Notes under the pieces: generated by a model
Databases searched by the model: none
What the model saw: only the letters and a program-made list of their open reading frames with translations
What the model was told of the DNA's origin: nothing
Position numbers and translations under genes: made by a program
Shown: in pieces, positions 26,691 to 41,810 of the stretch
How positions within the stretch are numbered: position 1 is the first letter of the stretch
How the letters are laid out: each line of letters begins with the position of its first letter
Source of the DNA: Enchytraeus crypticus
Lineage: Eukaryota > Annelida > Clitellata > Enchytraeida > Enchytraeidae
NCBI GenBank assembly: GCA_905160935.1
Contig: CAJHZI010000769.1
Span: 612,001 to 676,000 of the forward strand
Reading direction: 5' to 3'
Length of the DNA stretch: 64,000 bases

Positions 26691-27104
26691 CTAATGCAAA
26701 GTTTAACGTCAGCTTTCTTGAGAATTTAAATCATCCAACGAAGAGACTCAACTCTCGGTAGCGTGTTTGGATGATGCAGTAAGGCGGGGTCTCTTGGAAA
26801 ATATATCTCAGTGGAGGTTAGAGTGGTCAGGTGCTGATGTAAGAATCGCTGATGTAAGAATCCCACCACCTTGTTCAGAATCTTTCTCAAGTGCCTTTAG
26901 GAATGAATCTCCCTAGAGGAAGATGATCCCATCAGAATCGTTGCCGTACGGGTCATGGTAGATGCAGAGAAAGTGAGTTTGGTTTGGGTATTCGTCATCC
27001 GCCACTTTAAGACTGCGGTCAATCTCAAAACATGAAACATATCGTTGAGGAGTGACCTCTAACCTGTCTACCGGATCGACTGTCTACGTTAAGCTGTCCT
27101 ACAA

Positions 27105-27500
27105 GCGAAGCAGCTACCTGGATTAACTGCCTTACAAGTGAAGCAGTTACCTGGATTAGCTGCCTTACAAGTGAAGCAGTTACCTGGATTAACTGTCTTA
27201 CAAGTGAAGCAGCTACCTGGATTAACTGCCTTACAAGTGAAGCAGCTACCTGAATTAACTGCCTTACAAGTGAAGCAGCTACCTGGATTAACTGTCTTAC
27301 AAGTGAAGCAGCTACCTGGATTAACTGCCTTACAAGTGAAGCAGCTACCTGGATTAACTGTCTTACAAGTGAAGCAGCTACCTGAATTAACTGCCTTACA
27401 AGTGAAGCAGCTACCTGGATTAACTGTCTTACAAGTGAAGCAGCTACCTGGATTAACTGCCTTACAAGTGAAGCAGCTACCTGGATTAACTACGCTGCAT
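27105..27500. repeat. 33-bp minisatellite (about 12 copies)
   Basis: Unit GTGAAGCAGCTACCTGGATT followed by AACTGCCTTACAA. Copies vary mainly at C/T in ACTGYCTTAC and GRATT, giving a higher-order alternation. The unit is a multiple of three, so the plus strand reads as (VKQLPGLTALQ)n; no start context or flanking gene supports a protein. A single diverged unit with the same left flank (CTCTAACCTG, GTCTACGTTAA) is at 44925-44990. Confidence 0.92.
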
Positions 27501-27788
27501 AAAGCATTAGTTCCCCGCTAGAGTCGTATGACTGTGACGGGAATAGCACTAGATTCGAACCCTGTACCTACTCATCCATTGTCAAACAACTTGCCAACAA
27601 GTCACCATTTCAGCCCAGTCGTAAGAAAATAATATTGAATTGAAAGAAAACTCTAAAATAAGAACCAAGCCAATATCCGATTTAGTCGTAAATGTTTACA
27701 TCATACATTACTGAAAGAAGAAGAAACAGTAAGAAAAAGCACTCACAATCACCTTCACATTGCAAATATAATTGAATAAAAACTGGAT

Positions 27789-27898
27789 CTAGTCGGCTTC
27801 GACACTGTATAGACTTTTCCTTCTTCTTATAAAATCGAAAGTTCCCTTTTGTTCTTCTTTTAGAGATAGCGCCGATAATATAGCAGCGGCAGAAGGAT
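27789..27898 (-). CDS. BAIAP3: BAIAP3 last exon
   Basis: Acceptor ATTTTCAG; two bases complete Asp, then 35 codons, [15 protein letters not shown] ... [17 protein letters not shown], and stop. It corresponds to the end of C2B and the short helical tail that the family has after it. Confidence 0.85.
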
Positions 27899-30800
27899 CT
27901 GAAAATATGAAAGCAGTAAAGAAGAATAACTGACTAAATACGGATTATTTATTAGCAAAGAAATAGTGTATAGAATCATTCTGTTTTAAGTTTATTTTAT
28001 CAGCTCAATGTTTTCAACTGTACTGCTAACTAAAGCTGGTAAAAGCTAATTTTAACGTCAGTATCCTCACTCGAAAGCGACATCAGTGACGGGAGAGCCC
28101 AAGATTTGAACCCCGCACATGCTAATTCACGAAATTAGTCCGACAACTGGTGAATACAGATCTAAATCATAAATCGTTATACGATTATGTGATTTTAATG
28201 TCCATTCCATTATCAAAGTGAAAGTTGGCTCATCATATTATTTCTTGTTTCAACAAAGATCTTCCAAATAGAGTACTACTCCTATTATAGTGCATCACTC
28301 TGATTCTATGGTATCACTTTGATTATATTGTATTTTGAAATAGATTGAGAAATTCTACTAAATTAGTTAAAAACATTTGCAATTTTTAAAATATTTGTTA
28401 GCAAACTAAAATATATAACCTTCCCAAATATTCCATACGTTATTCAACCTAGTTCACTCGTTAATTCACTCCGTACTCTTGGTGTTTCTTCATACGAATG
28501 AGTAATCTAACCTAAAACATTTGTCTCGCTTTCATCTAAATAAAATTTATCTGTTTTTCTCAGAAAAATGGCACAATTCACAGCACATATTCGTGCTTGA
28601 TTTTTGCTTTTCAAATAAAACAACAGAACTCCATTTGGCACTCCATCGATCATAGGTATTAATCCAATCATAAATTTTGTGCATTTGCCAAAACTAACGT
28701 AGCATTTTATTACAAACACTTCATTTGCGAGGTTGATTTAAATTACTTATCTCAGTTCATCGCAAACATTTGATTTGCGAGGTTGATATAAATTACTTAT
28801 CTCAGTTCTAGCTTCGGCGGCTTTAAGATACATGCAGTAACAATTGTTATCTTCTGTAGAGGCTCAAAACAAGAAGCGTGGCATAATACCTCAAACTACG
28901 ATTAAACTGAATTAAATGAAGCATCGTCTTTTGCTTCCACGGACAACTCCAGAAACATTGTAATAGGAGATAAGTTTAACAGACTAGTATGTGCGGGGTT
29001 CAAATCCTGGGCTCGCCCGTCACTGACATCGCTTTCGAGTGAGAAAACTAACGTTAACGTTAGCTTTACCTGCCTTTAACAAGTATACCTACCATCTCCC
29101 CCACGAGGATTCATCAGCAACAGACCCTGAGGGGTGAGAGCCGAGTGGCCGGACTTCTTGCTACGCTTAGACACGCCGTGTATATTAGCCAGTGAGAGAT
29201 AGGCCTCTCCAGCGAAGTCATTGGACGAGAGGACGTCGTGGTCCATGACCGTGAACACAACACAGGCAGCCCTAGTGAGGCACTGGTCCTCGGTGATCTG
29301 ACTGAACAATAATAATAATTTGTTTTTTGCCCTGAGCTGTATAAGGACATCGGCTAAAAAATAAGCTAGAAGAAAGACTTCATTTAATTAAAAGAAAGAT
29401 GAAAAATAAATATTTAAAATAGTTCCTCTACGCTCTGGGAGGCCGCATTCGCCAATGTGCCACGAACGCAGAGATTATTATTATTATTATTAGAGTAACA
29501 ATAATAATAATAACCTCCGACAATTTCTACAGCGGTGTCATGGTCGGTGTCCGGTCTTCGTGACCGCTTTGCAGGTTCATGGCAGACTATTATTAATCCT
29601 TTACATAGTTAATTAATCACATCTTTGCTATTGATAACGCCAATCGGCAGCAATCTATGATACAAGATTAACCTTCCATGGGCGTAAGGGGATATCCATC
29701 ACTTGTTGACTGACCAGGGCTGTAGCTTCCTCAAATCATTTTAAAGCAAAGAAAAGTTGAGCTAAATTTGATAGTACCAATTTAGACTTAATTGGGATAC
29801 CCAAGCACTACCTCTCAGATGATCCTCCTGTAATGGATGTATCACCTTTCTTACAGAACCTCTATTGCAAACACCTCAGCGGTCAGACATGCACTCGGCT
29901 AAGTCTCATCAGTTCAACCTTAGATTATAAACAAATTCCTCGTAAAAGTGTGACGATTCATTGTCAAGGTTGAACGATATAGCCAATAGGAAATTAGTAA
30001 ATAGACACTAGAAGGTTAAGGCCGGACGCAGTTTGTTGACATACATATTCTGTTTGTGTAGTGTCGATCCTAACAGTTTGATCTTAAAAGCGCAACATAA
30101 TCGTTTTCAATGTGTTTCTTTCCTATTAGAAGATAGGAAATGGTAAAATGCTTTGCAGCCGTATGTAATCATCAGCTTCTACGGGGTAAATACCAATATA
30201 AATGTCAACTTAAGGAACATTTGTAACATTTTCTTGTATTTATCATTGTGTTCAATACATTGTTTATCAACAAAGGACTATCAGCTGTAGCTTCGTCACG
30301 TGAACCGTGACCTAATGACTTTCACGCAGGATTGTTAATAACTCAAGAGTTCCATAGCAACCAATTGAAAGCAAAATATGTGTTTTCGAAAGCGTAAGAA
30401 TTGTGTGCGAAAGAGCTGTTATGATTAGAAAATCACTAGATTTTAACACAAGAAATCCTCTTACAATTCGAATGTATCGTTGAATTCCGGATTGAGATTA
30501 CGACTGACAACTTTTGTTTGAGCAGGAGCGGCATCAGGAAAGCGATGCTCCGGTCTGAGGTGCATCACAACGTACGGGTCACTCAGTCCTGCGAATTATA
30601 AACAGCATCTGCATCTCAACTTATATATATCTTCATCATCATCCTCCTCCTATTCCCCTGAATACCTGTTTAACTAGGATCGGGATACAAATAGACTGTC
30701 TCAAATCCTCTCTGTCCTACATCATATCGTCAGTCAATCCCCGATTTGAGACTTTCCATTCGTTAAATTTTTTTAGCAATTTCTGGAGCCTAGACGCTCA

Positions 30801-33800
30801 CCAACCGAGTGCCATTTCTGACGTTGGTATAGATCTCAGTGCTTTAGTCGTCTTCTACGACACGTGCTGTCACCCGTTGGTCAATTCTTCAAACGACCCG
30901 GACACAGCACGTGGAAACTGCACATTATATGCAGCATTAAAAAATTAGATACGGTAATTTTATACAATATATAGAATTAATAGAGTGATGTATTTAAGTA
31001 AAATTAAGTAAAAGTAGTTGATCTTACCAACGTTACGTTTATCAATGAAAATATCCTGAAAAGTTTTATAATCTGACACGTTCTTAGCATGAAACTATGT
31101 TACTCCGTTGTGTAGATAAAGCTAAAGCTAAGGTTAACGTCAGTTTCCTCACTCGAAAGATAAACAACAATATATTTAGTAATAGTAATAAAACTTCTAT
31201 GGCCTAATGAAAAGCTCCAGTACTAGAGCCCGCTATTTAACTGAGAGTGAGTTGTTACCGTTTCTATCCAGCGGCAGCAAGTTCTTCGCACTCACAACTG
31301 CGTAATAGAACATAAAGAGCAGTAACATAATATTATATTTAACCTACGGCACTCTGCTGTTTGTGCTTTTTTGTGCAGGGTTCATATCCTGGGCTCGCCC
31401 GTCACTGACATCACTTTAAAGTGAGGAAACTGACGCTAACATTAGCTCTACCAGGGCTTATTATAAAGTGCATGAAACTATAATTAGCCAAAATTTGTGT
31501 CTTTTATCAAGTCAGTCAACCTGTCCCCTTGTACCATCAAGTTGAACACGACCTCAACTATTTATCGTCATCATCATCATCATCATCATCAGCTAATCTA
31601 AAAGTAGGACCTTACTGCTCCTCAGCACATTTCTTTTGCAGATTGATATGGGTGAATTGATCTGTAGTAATGTGTGCCGTGGGAACGTCCCTAACATCAT
31701 CCCCGGATGAGGAAACGGACGTTAAACCTTTATTATTATCATTATTATTATTATTATTAATCATGTGGGCAAATCTTCTTCACTTAATTCAATCAAGTCG
31801 TTGATCTTAGAGAACAGGAAGGTCCCGCTGTCTGGTAAGTTGTAAGCACCAATCACTAATGAAAAAATCTATGATGATGATATTGAATCCAATCCGTACG
31901 TCTTAAACAATATCACTTAATTAAAAATAAAAAAGGAAGGAAGAAAAAAAGAGTAAAATAATGAAAAAAGACGACGAAAGTAAATATTAACGCTTTACTT
32001 TCCCTTCAACACCTCAAAACTACCGAAGGACTCGAAGGTTTGACAATTGGCAAACTTTCAGCCGATAAGCTAAATGAGCTTCATAGTTAATTTAGATAAT
32101 TGCAACAAGCTAAATGATTATGGAGATTGAATACCTCAACTGACTTTTTCCTTATTTGAGAAAGAAATTAAATGTTGAAATTTCATGAAGAGTCAATACA
32201 ATGAGAACATCAAAATTAGAGAACATTAGACATCAGCATTAGGCCTATAAAGTGACTATAAAGATGTTTAATTAATTGATTGATTGATCTTTGCACACTC
32301 ATATAGCATTCATAATTCTCAAATGAATGGCACATTTTTCACACTAAAGTCTGTTCCATAACAAAATCTCTATATCTTAAAGATTAAAATACATACGCTA
32401 TAAATTTAGAATGTAAAATTTAATCAACAAATTTACATAAAATATAATGATTTCTACTTTGCTTGAGAACACTTTAACCGTGACTTCGTTTGCATAAGAC
32501 TTTCAAACCAATATTTTTAATCAAACATTTCAAAATTTACGCTACAACACGACTGAAGAAGTCAAACTTTGTCCATATTTAGACTAGTATCATAAATCAA
32601 ATTATCAAATTAGTAAATTTGATTAATATTAGTGTTTGCATTAATTTGCAAATAAACACAATATACAATTAATCAATTACCCACTCAGTATGTGGGGGGT
32701 TCAAATCCTGGGCTCGCCCGTCACTGACATCGTTTTCGAGTGAGGAAACTGACGTTAACCTTAGCTTTTTTACTTAAGATTTGTTATAATAATCCACCTT
32801 CAACAAGAAGCAGGCCAGCCTCTGGTCTGAAGTAAACTCGCACGTAGAGCTTTCCATACTTAGAACTGCTCATATCTTCCTGTATTACAAATAAAACTAT
32901 ACACGCATTATAGTGAAATGATCAACTATGTTGACATCTATCACTTTTAACACCACACGTTTAAACCGTCAGGCAATTTAGTCCATATTCCATACAACCA
33001 GTCCAGTGAATGTCCGATATTTTACTCTCAGCTCAGCGCGGCAGGGATTCGAACCCACGAGAGTTCAATTCACCTCAGATGTAGGTTTATCAAATGCCAG
33101 CATGGAACATTCACATGAAAGCACTAAATATGTACAATTAGATAACAATATGCATAGAAGCAATACAATTTTGAGATCTAGATTTGAATATATCGCTCTT
33201 CACTTCTCATATCTATACCAGTTCGGTAGCAATAATTTATTAATTAAACAAAGTTTTGTATAGTAATATGCAATATGTAGAGTAATAGCAATAAAATAAG
33301 TACAAGCTTACGATATTGGCAGCGAAGAGGACCCCCAATTAAATGCATAATACATCGCAATAAATATCATCATCATCTTCCATTGAATCCCAGCATCGCT
33401 AGGGTCTGGATACTAATAAACCCGCTCCACTCTTTAATGTTGGGTGAGGAAGTTTTTCGTTTCATTAGAATCTTTTGTAGCTATTTCTGGAGCCTAGGCG
33501 ATCACCAACTGAATGCCCTTTCTAACGTTGGCTTGGGTCTTAGTGGTTATCGCCACTTACGACACGTGCAGTCTACGGTTGTTCTATTCTCAGCATCAAG
33601 GACACAACATTGGTACGGACACAACACGGAAAAATGAATGATAATAAAAATATTTTTGCAAAAAATAAAAAGAATTCTTACTTATAGGATATTTTACTCG
33701 CAAAGTACTTGAGAAGAAAATAGGACTGAGATTTCTAACACAAAAACTCTTTGCAATTTACTTATGAATAACTTTTGTAAAACTTTAATTTCTTAACATT

Positions 33801-34553
33801 TCGCGAAACCGTCTTTAGGCCTTTACCGTATGCTAGACAACAAGGTCTTAATAAGTATTACGTGTATCATATGCAAACCTGCATTTGTAGTTTGTTAAGA
33901 AAGAATTCTTCCATTAACTCTTCTATCGGCATTTGATTTAATTTTAGTTGTTGATATAGTTCCTAAAAATAAGAAAAAAATCACCTTTAAATTAATATTA
34001 AAATCAAAAACTTAGAAAAAAACTTAAGTAATAATTTAAATTTAACAAATCTCTGCCAAAAACTTTAGCAAAGGCTGAACAACTATTGTTTTCAGCTATT
34101 GATCAGGGTCGACTTACATGTAGCTCATGGTTTCAGCTACCACAAACATCATCCGAATTATTATGTTTATATTTTTATTTTATTTATTAGGCACACCGAT
34201 AGGGCATATTTGCATATACTTACAAATATACCGTTCTTCCTTTAAATAAAATACTAAAGTGGAGAGCTTAAGCTTAAATTCATGCAAAGATCGACGAGAC
34301 TGGTTAGTGAACGCGAAACCTTTGAAGTCAAAGCAGTTGTTCTACCATTAGTACATCGAGTATTGAAAGTTTTCTTGTAATCGTACAAAAATAAGAGAAA
34401 ATAGTAGCTATGGTATCACAATGGAAAAATATAAAAAACGAATCAGTCGCAAACTCTCAAGAGTCGAATAACACAGTAATAGTAATGGAAAAGAATGAAA
34501 AACTACCCCACCAATCATTGTGAAGGAATCTACTTCCTGGCTGATAAATTCTT

Positions 34554-34584
<31 letters not shown>

Positions 34585-36001
34585 AATGGACTGATTGATT
34601 GATTGATTAAAGTGCCAACTAACTGACATGAATTTGAACCTGGTAACCAACAACTAACTATCAGAGAAAGAGACTGCAAAAATTTATGAAACAAGTAACA
34701 TTAAGTAAAGGATCAATATTTAACAAAAGCCATACATTTAAATTCATTTCCGATAAATACCCTCTAAAATAAATACCCTCTTATTACCACCTCAGAAGCC
34801 ATACTTTTCCCAAGTTATAGGCTACATAAGGTATGGATAAGGCATAAACTTTGTGAAGGGATTAACTTTTTATCTAAGGAGTGCTCTTATTGAGAAAGAA
34901 AGCAGACTTTGAATATGAATACGTACCTAGAACCTGCCACTTGGCAATGCACTGAAGAAGAAGTAGAAGACCCTCTTTAAAATAATTAATGTAGAGATAA
35001 TGACGACATTATTGATGAAGAGCTTACCGTGTAAAGTGGGCAATGGATTGCAGACATTGGAAGTCCCTTTCCATCTGCGTGGAAAAAATCGATCAGAATT
35101 TCCAGTGACTCGGAAAGTCTACCGGAAATCCAGTGTGCATCGCGAAAATCCTGTTTAATAATAATAACAACAAAAACAAGTGACTGTAGTTGCAATATCT
35201 TAGAGCAATAGTCCTTTACTGGACATTTTAAAACTGTCCAGACGAAAAATTGATTCGTAAAGAAGATACTGTACGCCTAGTGGACAAACTTTCCAGATAC
35301 TTTAAAATATGGTGAAACAAGTTTCCTATAACAAAAATATCAAAAATAAACAAAAATAACAAAAATTTGCTAAAATTGAAAGTGCGAAGTATCGCAATTT
35401 GACGAGTAGATCGATACAGCATCTAAAGTTAAAATCAGTTTCCTCACTCGAAAGCGATATCAGTCACGGGCGAGCCCAGGATTTGAACCCCGCAAATACT
35501 GATCCGCGGTCGAGTATCTTACCGACTTGAACACTGACTCCAGCTAAAAGCAAAGTCAATACATGAATTAAAAGTGAACGTATCGATGTGACATTAGGAT
35601 GTCTGGAATGACTAGCTTATACGAGAACAGCTTGATATAGAGTGAGGTAGTCAATGCCCGAATCCTCTACATTGTACGATAACTAGTCTCTGGTTTCTAT
35701 GTATGTCGAGAGAGAAGGACCCTATAAGCGCATGGTGCCTTGGGTTAACCATGATTTTGCAATTATGTGCTATTTACTTATTTACATTACGTTGTGTATT
35801 TTCAATGTAAAATCTAAATATTAAATAAATAAATAAATATATAAATAAATAAAGGACGCTATATATTACTAAAGGGTTGCCGGCCTATGCCAATGCTCTG
35901 TCGCTCGCTATAATTAAAATAAAACAAGAGAGTGGAAGTAGCAATGAGGAGGGGGGTAACCAAGTAGACGTGAAGAGATTGAAGTTCAAAGAGTGAGAGT
36001 A

Positions 36002-36044
<43 letters not shown>

Positions 36045-39000
36045 AAAGAAAGAGAGGGGGGGGGGGGGAGAGAGAGAGAAAGCGGGAGGGGAAGAGAAGA
36101 AAGAAGGAGAAGAAGAAAGAAATAATTCGAAAGCTATAAAATCCTAACCTGATCCTTGCTAGATATGACTTCATTTATTTCCTCTAGTAACTCAATCCAT
36201 ATGGAGTCGAGAATTCTCTCAAAATTCACTTTCAGCATGTTAGTGCTGAGCGTGGTGAGGTTGCTGTCTAGATAGTTCATCAGCTTATCGATCACCTGTG
36301 CGCAGAAAATATCATAAGATTTACTTTATTTTCAAAGCTTTAGTACATCATCGTCATCGTCATCGTCATCGTTATCGTCATCATCATCATCATCATCATC
36401 ATCATCACCATCGTCGTCCCTTGAATTCCAGTTTAACTTGGATCGGAAGACGAATAGACCTTCTCCACTCCTCATACCATATCACCATTAAATCTCCTAT
36501 TTTCCAAATCCCTCTAAAATATCAATATTCTTTACTACGAAAAAAATTTAACAGCTTGGATAACTAAACAAAGTAGAGTAAAAGCTGCACAAATAAAGAA
36601 AAAGTATAATTTCATTAATGTTAACTTTACCTAAATTTAGTAGTTCATTAGTGATATCATTACAGTCTCACGAAGTACCCATGTGGTATTAAAACATATG
36701 TCACACTAGGTATTATGCTCTACGGCACACTGGCGGGTTTGGAGCTTCAGATATTTCATTCCCGCAATACTAAACATCACCAATCACAGTTTCATAATCA
36801 TGATCATCATAGTTACAGGTATTCAAAACAGGCATACGCAGAAGCATTTAAGTAAAAAACTAAACACGCATTATAGTGAAATGATCAACTATGTTGATAT
36901 TTATCAACATAGTTATAACATAGTTATATCATAGTTATATCATAGTTATATCATAGTTATATCATAGTTATATTATAGATAAATATCAACATAGTTGATC
37001 ATTTCACTTTTAATACCACATGTTTAAACCGTTGGGTAATTTAGTCCATTTTCGGTATAACCAGTCCAGTGACTGTACGAGATTTTACTCTCAGATCAGC
37101 GCGGCTGGGATTCGAACCCAAGAAAATTCAATTCACCTCAGAGTCTGTCATTTTAAACTTCATGACGATACCCCTACGCTATTGAGACATTCTAAAATTA
37201 TAAAAAATAATAATAATTTAATTAAAAGCACTTACATCGACAGATTGCGCTTTCTCTGGCGCCCAGCAGAGCCTAGTTACGAACTTCTTTATGTCAGGTC
37301 TCATCTGTTTATGAAATTGTAGAAAAATATTAGTGATAATTTTGGCGACATTTTTACTTAAAATTTATTTATATTTCTTTTACTTTTTGAATTAATTTGG
37401 ATACATAATGCAATTTAATATAAATCATTTTAACTAACTGGAGATCTCAAATTCTCCATATATAGGCAGCGATTCTTTGCATGTTCTGCAGTAATTTTAT
37501 TAGGCCTACGTAGCCTATTAAGGTATATGCTTCGCAATATCTTATGTTCCCCATAATTTGTAACTTGCATCTTGACCTTCAGAGTATTCAACTTCAGTAA
37601 TATTAACTTCATCTACACTGTGTTTTTTATAACTGATACCCCAAATTGTCTTAACAATAAAATCTTAAGAAGTTGACCGATGTTCTTGCAATTTACAGCA
37701 CTTGACCAGCAGCCAATTCTACAAAATATAGAGAAATTTCGATTGAATATCTTTAATAACGTGAAAGTTATAGTTTCGTGAATATGAGTGGGGTCAGAGA
37801 AGAAATTTCCAATACAGGATTACGGGCGTGTTACATTTAGCGTAGATTAAATCTATAAAAATACTAGCTAACACGCAATATAAAATATTTGGTAATGCTA
37901 TTTTGAAGAGCAATCATTTATTTTCAAAACGACGTAAAATAGGTTCTGATATGTTCTTAATTGACAAAGTTATCTAACTTTTTATGCATGCATTGCAAGA
38001 AGAGAATAAACGAAGAAGAGGACGCCGCTGCAGTGGCTGAGGTGATAGCAGTTGTACCCAGACGTACAATGCACGCATTAAAAGTTTAATAACTTAATCA
38101 ATTAAGAATATATCAGCATGTATTTTAGGTCGTTTTAAAAGGAAGTGATTGCTCTTCAAAATATCACTAGCAGAAATTTTATATTGCGTGATAGCTAGTA
38201 TTTTTATACAGATAATCTACGCTAAACGTAACACGCCCGTAATCCTGTATTGGAAATTTCTTATCTGACCCCACTCATATTCACGAAAGTATAACTTTCA
38301 CGTTATTGCAGATATTCAAACGAAATTTCTCTATGTTTTGTAGAATTGGCTGCTGGTCAAGTGATGTAAATTTCAAGACCTTCGGTCAACTTCTTACGAC
38401 TTTATTGTTACAACAATTTGGGGTATCAGTTATAAAAAACACAGTGTAGTTGAATTCTTTGGTTGTATTTGGTGATTTAATATGTTTATGTTATTTGGAC
38501 TGTTTTTCTCGATTTTTAATTTAGCATCATTTTTGGATTCTTTTGTTTTTCTCTCGAGGGCGAGGATTTGGTTCAATAGTGCTTGATGCTGTCATGGACG
38601 TCATAAGTTTGGACATTCTAATTATTGTTTTTAGTATTCTGTATTAGAAGTTGGCGAGATTGTACATGACAATATTTCCTTACGAAAAAGTAGGCTAATC
38701 CTATTTTTTAATTAATTCATATCAAACCACTCTTTACGCTAACATTATTTACATTTGTCATTTCAGTGTCAGAGATTTTTATTTTGACTACTACTAACAT
38801 TTCATATTCATTCACTGCATTTGCTTCTTCTTTATTGTAATATTATTCGACTTGCAAGTTTTCTACCAAAATTTTCAATTTCTTGTATTAAATCTCATTA
38901 ATTTGTAAAATAACTACACTTATGGAATTATGAAGATCTTCAGCATCCTCCCTTGAATACCAGTTTAACCAGGGTCGGGATACAAATAGACTGTTTCAAA

Positions 39001-41769
39001 TCCTCTCTGTCCTACACCACACTACCAGCCAATCCCCTATTTGAGACTTTTCCATTCGTTTGAATTTTTGTAGCAATTTCTAGACCCTAGGCGCTCACCA
39101 ACCGAATGCCCTCTCTAACGTTGGTGTGGATCTTAGTACTTTAGTCGCCTTCTACGACACGTGCAGTCACCGGTTGGTCAATTCTTCAAACAGCCCGGAC
39201 ACAACACGGGGAATTATATAGTATTACTTAATACTTAATAAATAATACTTTGTCATAATATGTACATGTATAATATTAATCTTTGTTACTCGATTTAACA
39301 ATTTTCTACCAACATTTTCCATTTCTTGTTTTAAATCTCATTAATTTGTAAAATAACTACACTTACGGAATTTTGAAAATAAATATACAACAATGATTTA
39401 CCCTATCTGCCACCCTGTCCACAACTTGTTTGATCTTGTCCACTATGAGTGTGTCAGTGGTGGAGACATGTTCATAGAGAGAGGCAAGCACAGTGGATTG
39501 GGACTCGCTATCCACCGCTGCTCTCACCTCTTCCTCGTATCTCAGGTAGTCTGGCAGGGGAGCCATTGCTCTTCTTACCTGCTCGATGTTGTTGATCGTC
39601 ACACACAGCTGAAGAAAAGAGAAGTGATAGGCTACTAAGAGTGGCAGAGTATCAAATAGTGATAAAACAGCAGTTTACGCAACTGTTGCGGTTTAAACAG
39701 TTGATTATCTCACTAGTAAATATGACTTTAAGAGTGTCTGTAGAAGTTATTTATATTAATATTTCATCCTTTTACAGTACTTTATTTATTTTTATTTTTA
39801 TCATCATCATAATCATCTTCCTTCGAATCCCAGCTCAACTAGGGTCTGGATACGAATACACTTTCTCCAGTCCTCCCTGTCCCACACCATGTTATCAATC
39901 CCCTATTTGAGGCTTTTCCATTCTTTTAAATTTTTGTAGCAATTTCTGGAACCTAGGCGCTCAACAACCGAATGCCCTTTCTGATGTTGGTATGGATCTT
40001 AGTGCTTTAGTCGTCTTCTACGACACGTGCAGTCACTGGATGGTAAATTCTTCAAACAACCCAGACACAACACGGGGAGACACTTCTAAATACAGTAAAA
40101 GAGTGGTTTCAATATTGGTATGGTTATGAATATTAATGTATTAATGAAAATAGCAATACGTTCTTAGAAGCCTACCTGTTCAGTAACGTCGAACTGTCCT
40201 ATCTCATCATAGTACCCCACATCTTTGAGCTTATTGTGGATCAGATCAGCGTACAGCAAAGCACTGTCGCATATTATCTACCAACAGTTCAGAAACAATT
40301 TCAAAATCCAACTGCTGAAAGTATCTTATTTATTCTGTATTTTTCAAGAAGTTGGCGGCAAGTATGGAAAATTCTTTGGGGTGTGAAAGATGCGGTTAAA
40401 GAATAAATATTGCTGAAAATGGGTATGACATAACAATTCTTGACAGTGTGATGCTAGAAAAATTGACTAAGTAATCGTCACAAAATCTTATTAAAAAAAT
40501 CAGAGGGCTTAACTTGATTCAGACATTCAGTCAGTCGATTGAACAATCGGCGAAGAATTAACATCTTACTTCAAGTAATACACCTTTCTTGATGCATCCA
40601 ATTTCACCTTTGCTTCCTCAATTTAGAATGAAGGCGAGATACAGCGTATTAAAAGACATCCTTAATGTCTTCGACCTCGATTAGACACTCGACCGCGGAC
40701 CAGTATGTGCGGGATTCAACTCCTGGGCTCGTCCGTCACAGACATCGCTTTCGAATGAGGAAACTGGCGTTAACCTTAGCTTTACCAGCTTTAAGCAGCT
40801 TCTGATCTCGTGTAGTCTTGTAGTAGTCTAGATAAACCCGTAAAGATAAAGATAGTGAAAACTGTTGCTTGGATTACGCGATGTATATTGAGGTGAAACA
40901 TGGCCCTTAAGGAAGAATGAGAAACAGAGGCTGACCGAGATTAGGAATGTTAGATGATTTACAGATCCACCCGTGTGACCCGTGTGAAGAAAACGGAAGA
41001 CAGGGAAGAGTGGAGGGGTCATATGCCATTGACCTGCCAGTAGGCAATGCACCAATAGAGAGATCTAGAGAGAGAAAAAAAAGAAAAAAGAAAGAAAGAA
41101 GAAAAATAGAGCAGTAGTAGGGACATTATATAACGAAATATCACGTCGAAGGAGGCACCTAAGCAGAAACGGATGAGAGACCAACTCATTAAGCCATAAT
41201 TTCAATGGATAAAGGCTACACTAAATGTTTCAGTAAAAGTAGGCGTTGGTAATGTAATCAACATATAGGTGAACGGAAAGCTCTGAGTGTGAACAGTATG
41301 AAACTGACGTCAAGTGATAATGCCTGCCTTAAACCTTCCACTTTGTTTTAGAACATTGGTCTCGCCCAGTACTAGCAAGCCTTCGAGACAGAAAACTGAC
41401 ATTAAACTGGGCTTAAAGAATTGAAGTGAAGTTTTAGATGACTTAGCGATAAACTCTGCAAATTAATTGACAAATACTTTGTACTTAAAAAGTAAATGTA
41501 GCAAAATTATACACAAAAAATTGAAATCTGCAAATTACTTTACAAATACTTTGTTCTTGAAAAGTAAATGAAGTAAAAATAATTACATAAAATTAGAATA
41601 AAGAGTTAATTACACGTGGAAACCAAGACGAGTGTATAAATATGCTTTAAACCTTTGTGATTTCAGTGATAGCGTCAATGGGATTTCCAACTTCTGACCA
41701 TCTTAAGGTCAGCCAAAATTCTGCTATCTAAAATTTATAAAACAATATAGGAAGACTCAATCAAACTAA

Positions 41770-41810
<41 letters not shown>

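Noticed and set aside
27138-27521. 127-aa ORF of 11-residue VKQLPGLTALQ repeats
   Set aside because: The 33-bp minisatellite unit is a multiple of three, so any frame without a stop stays open; no splice or start support.
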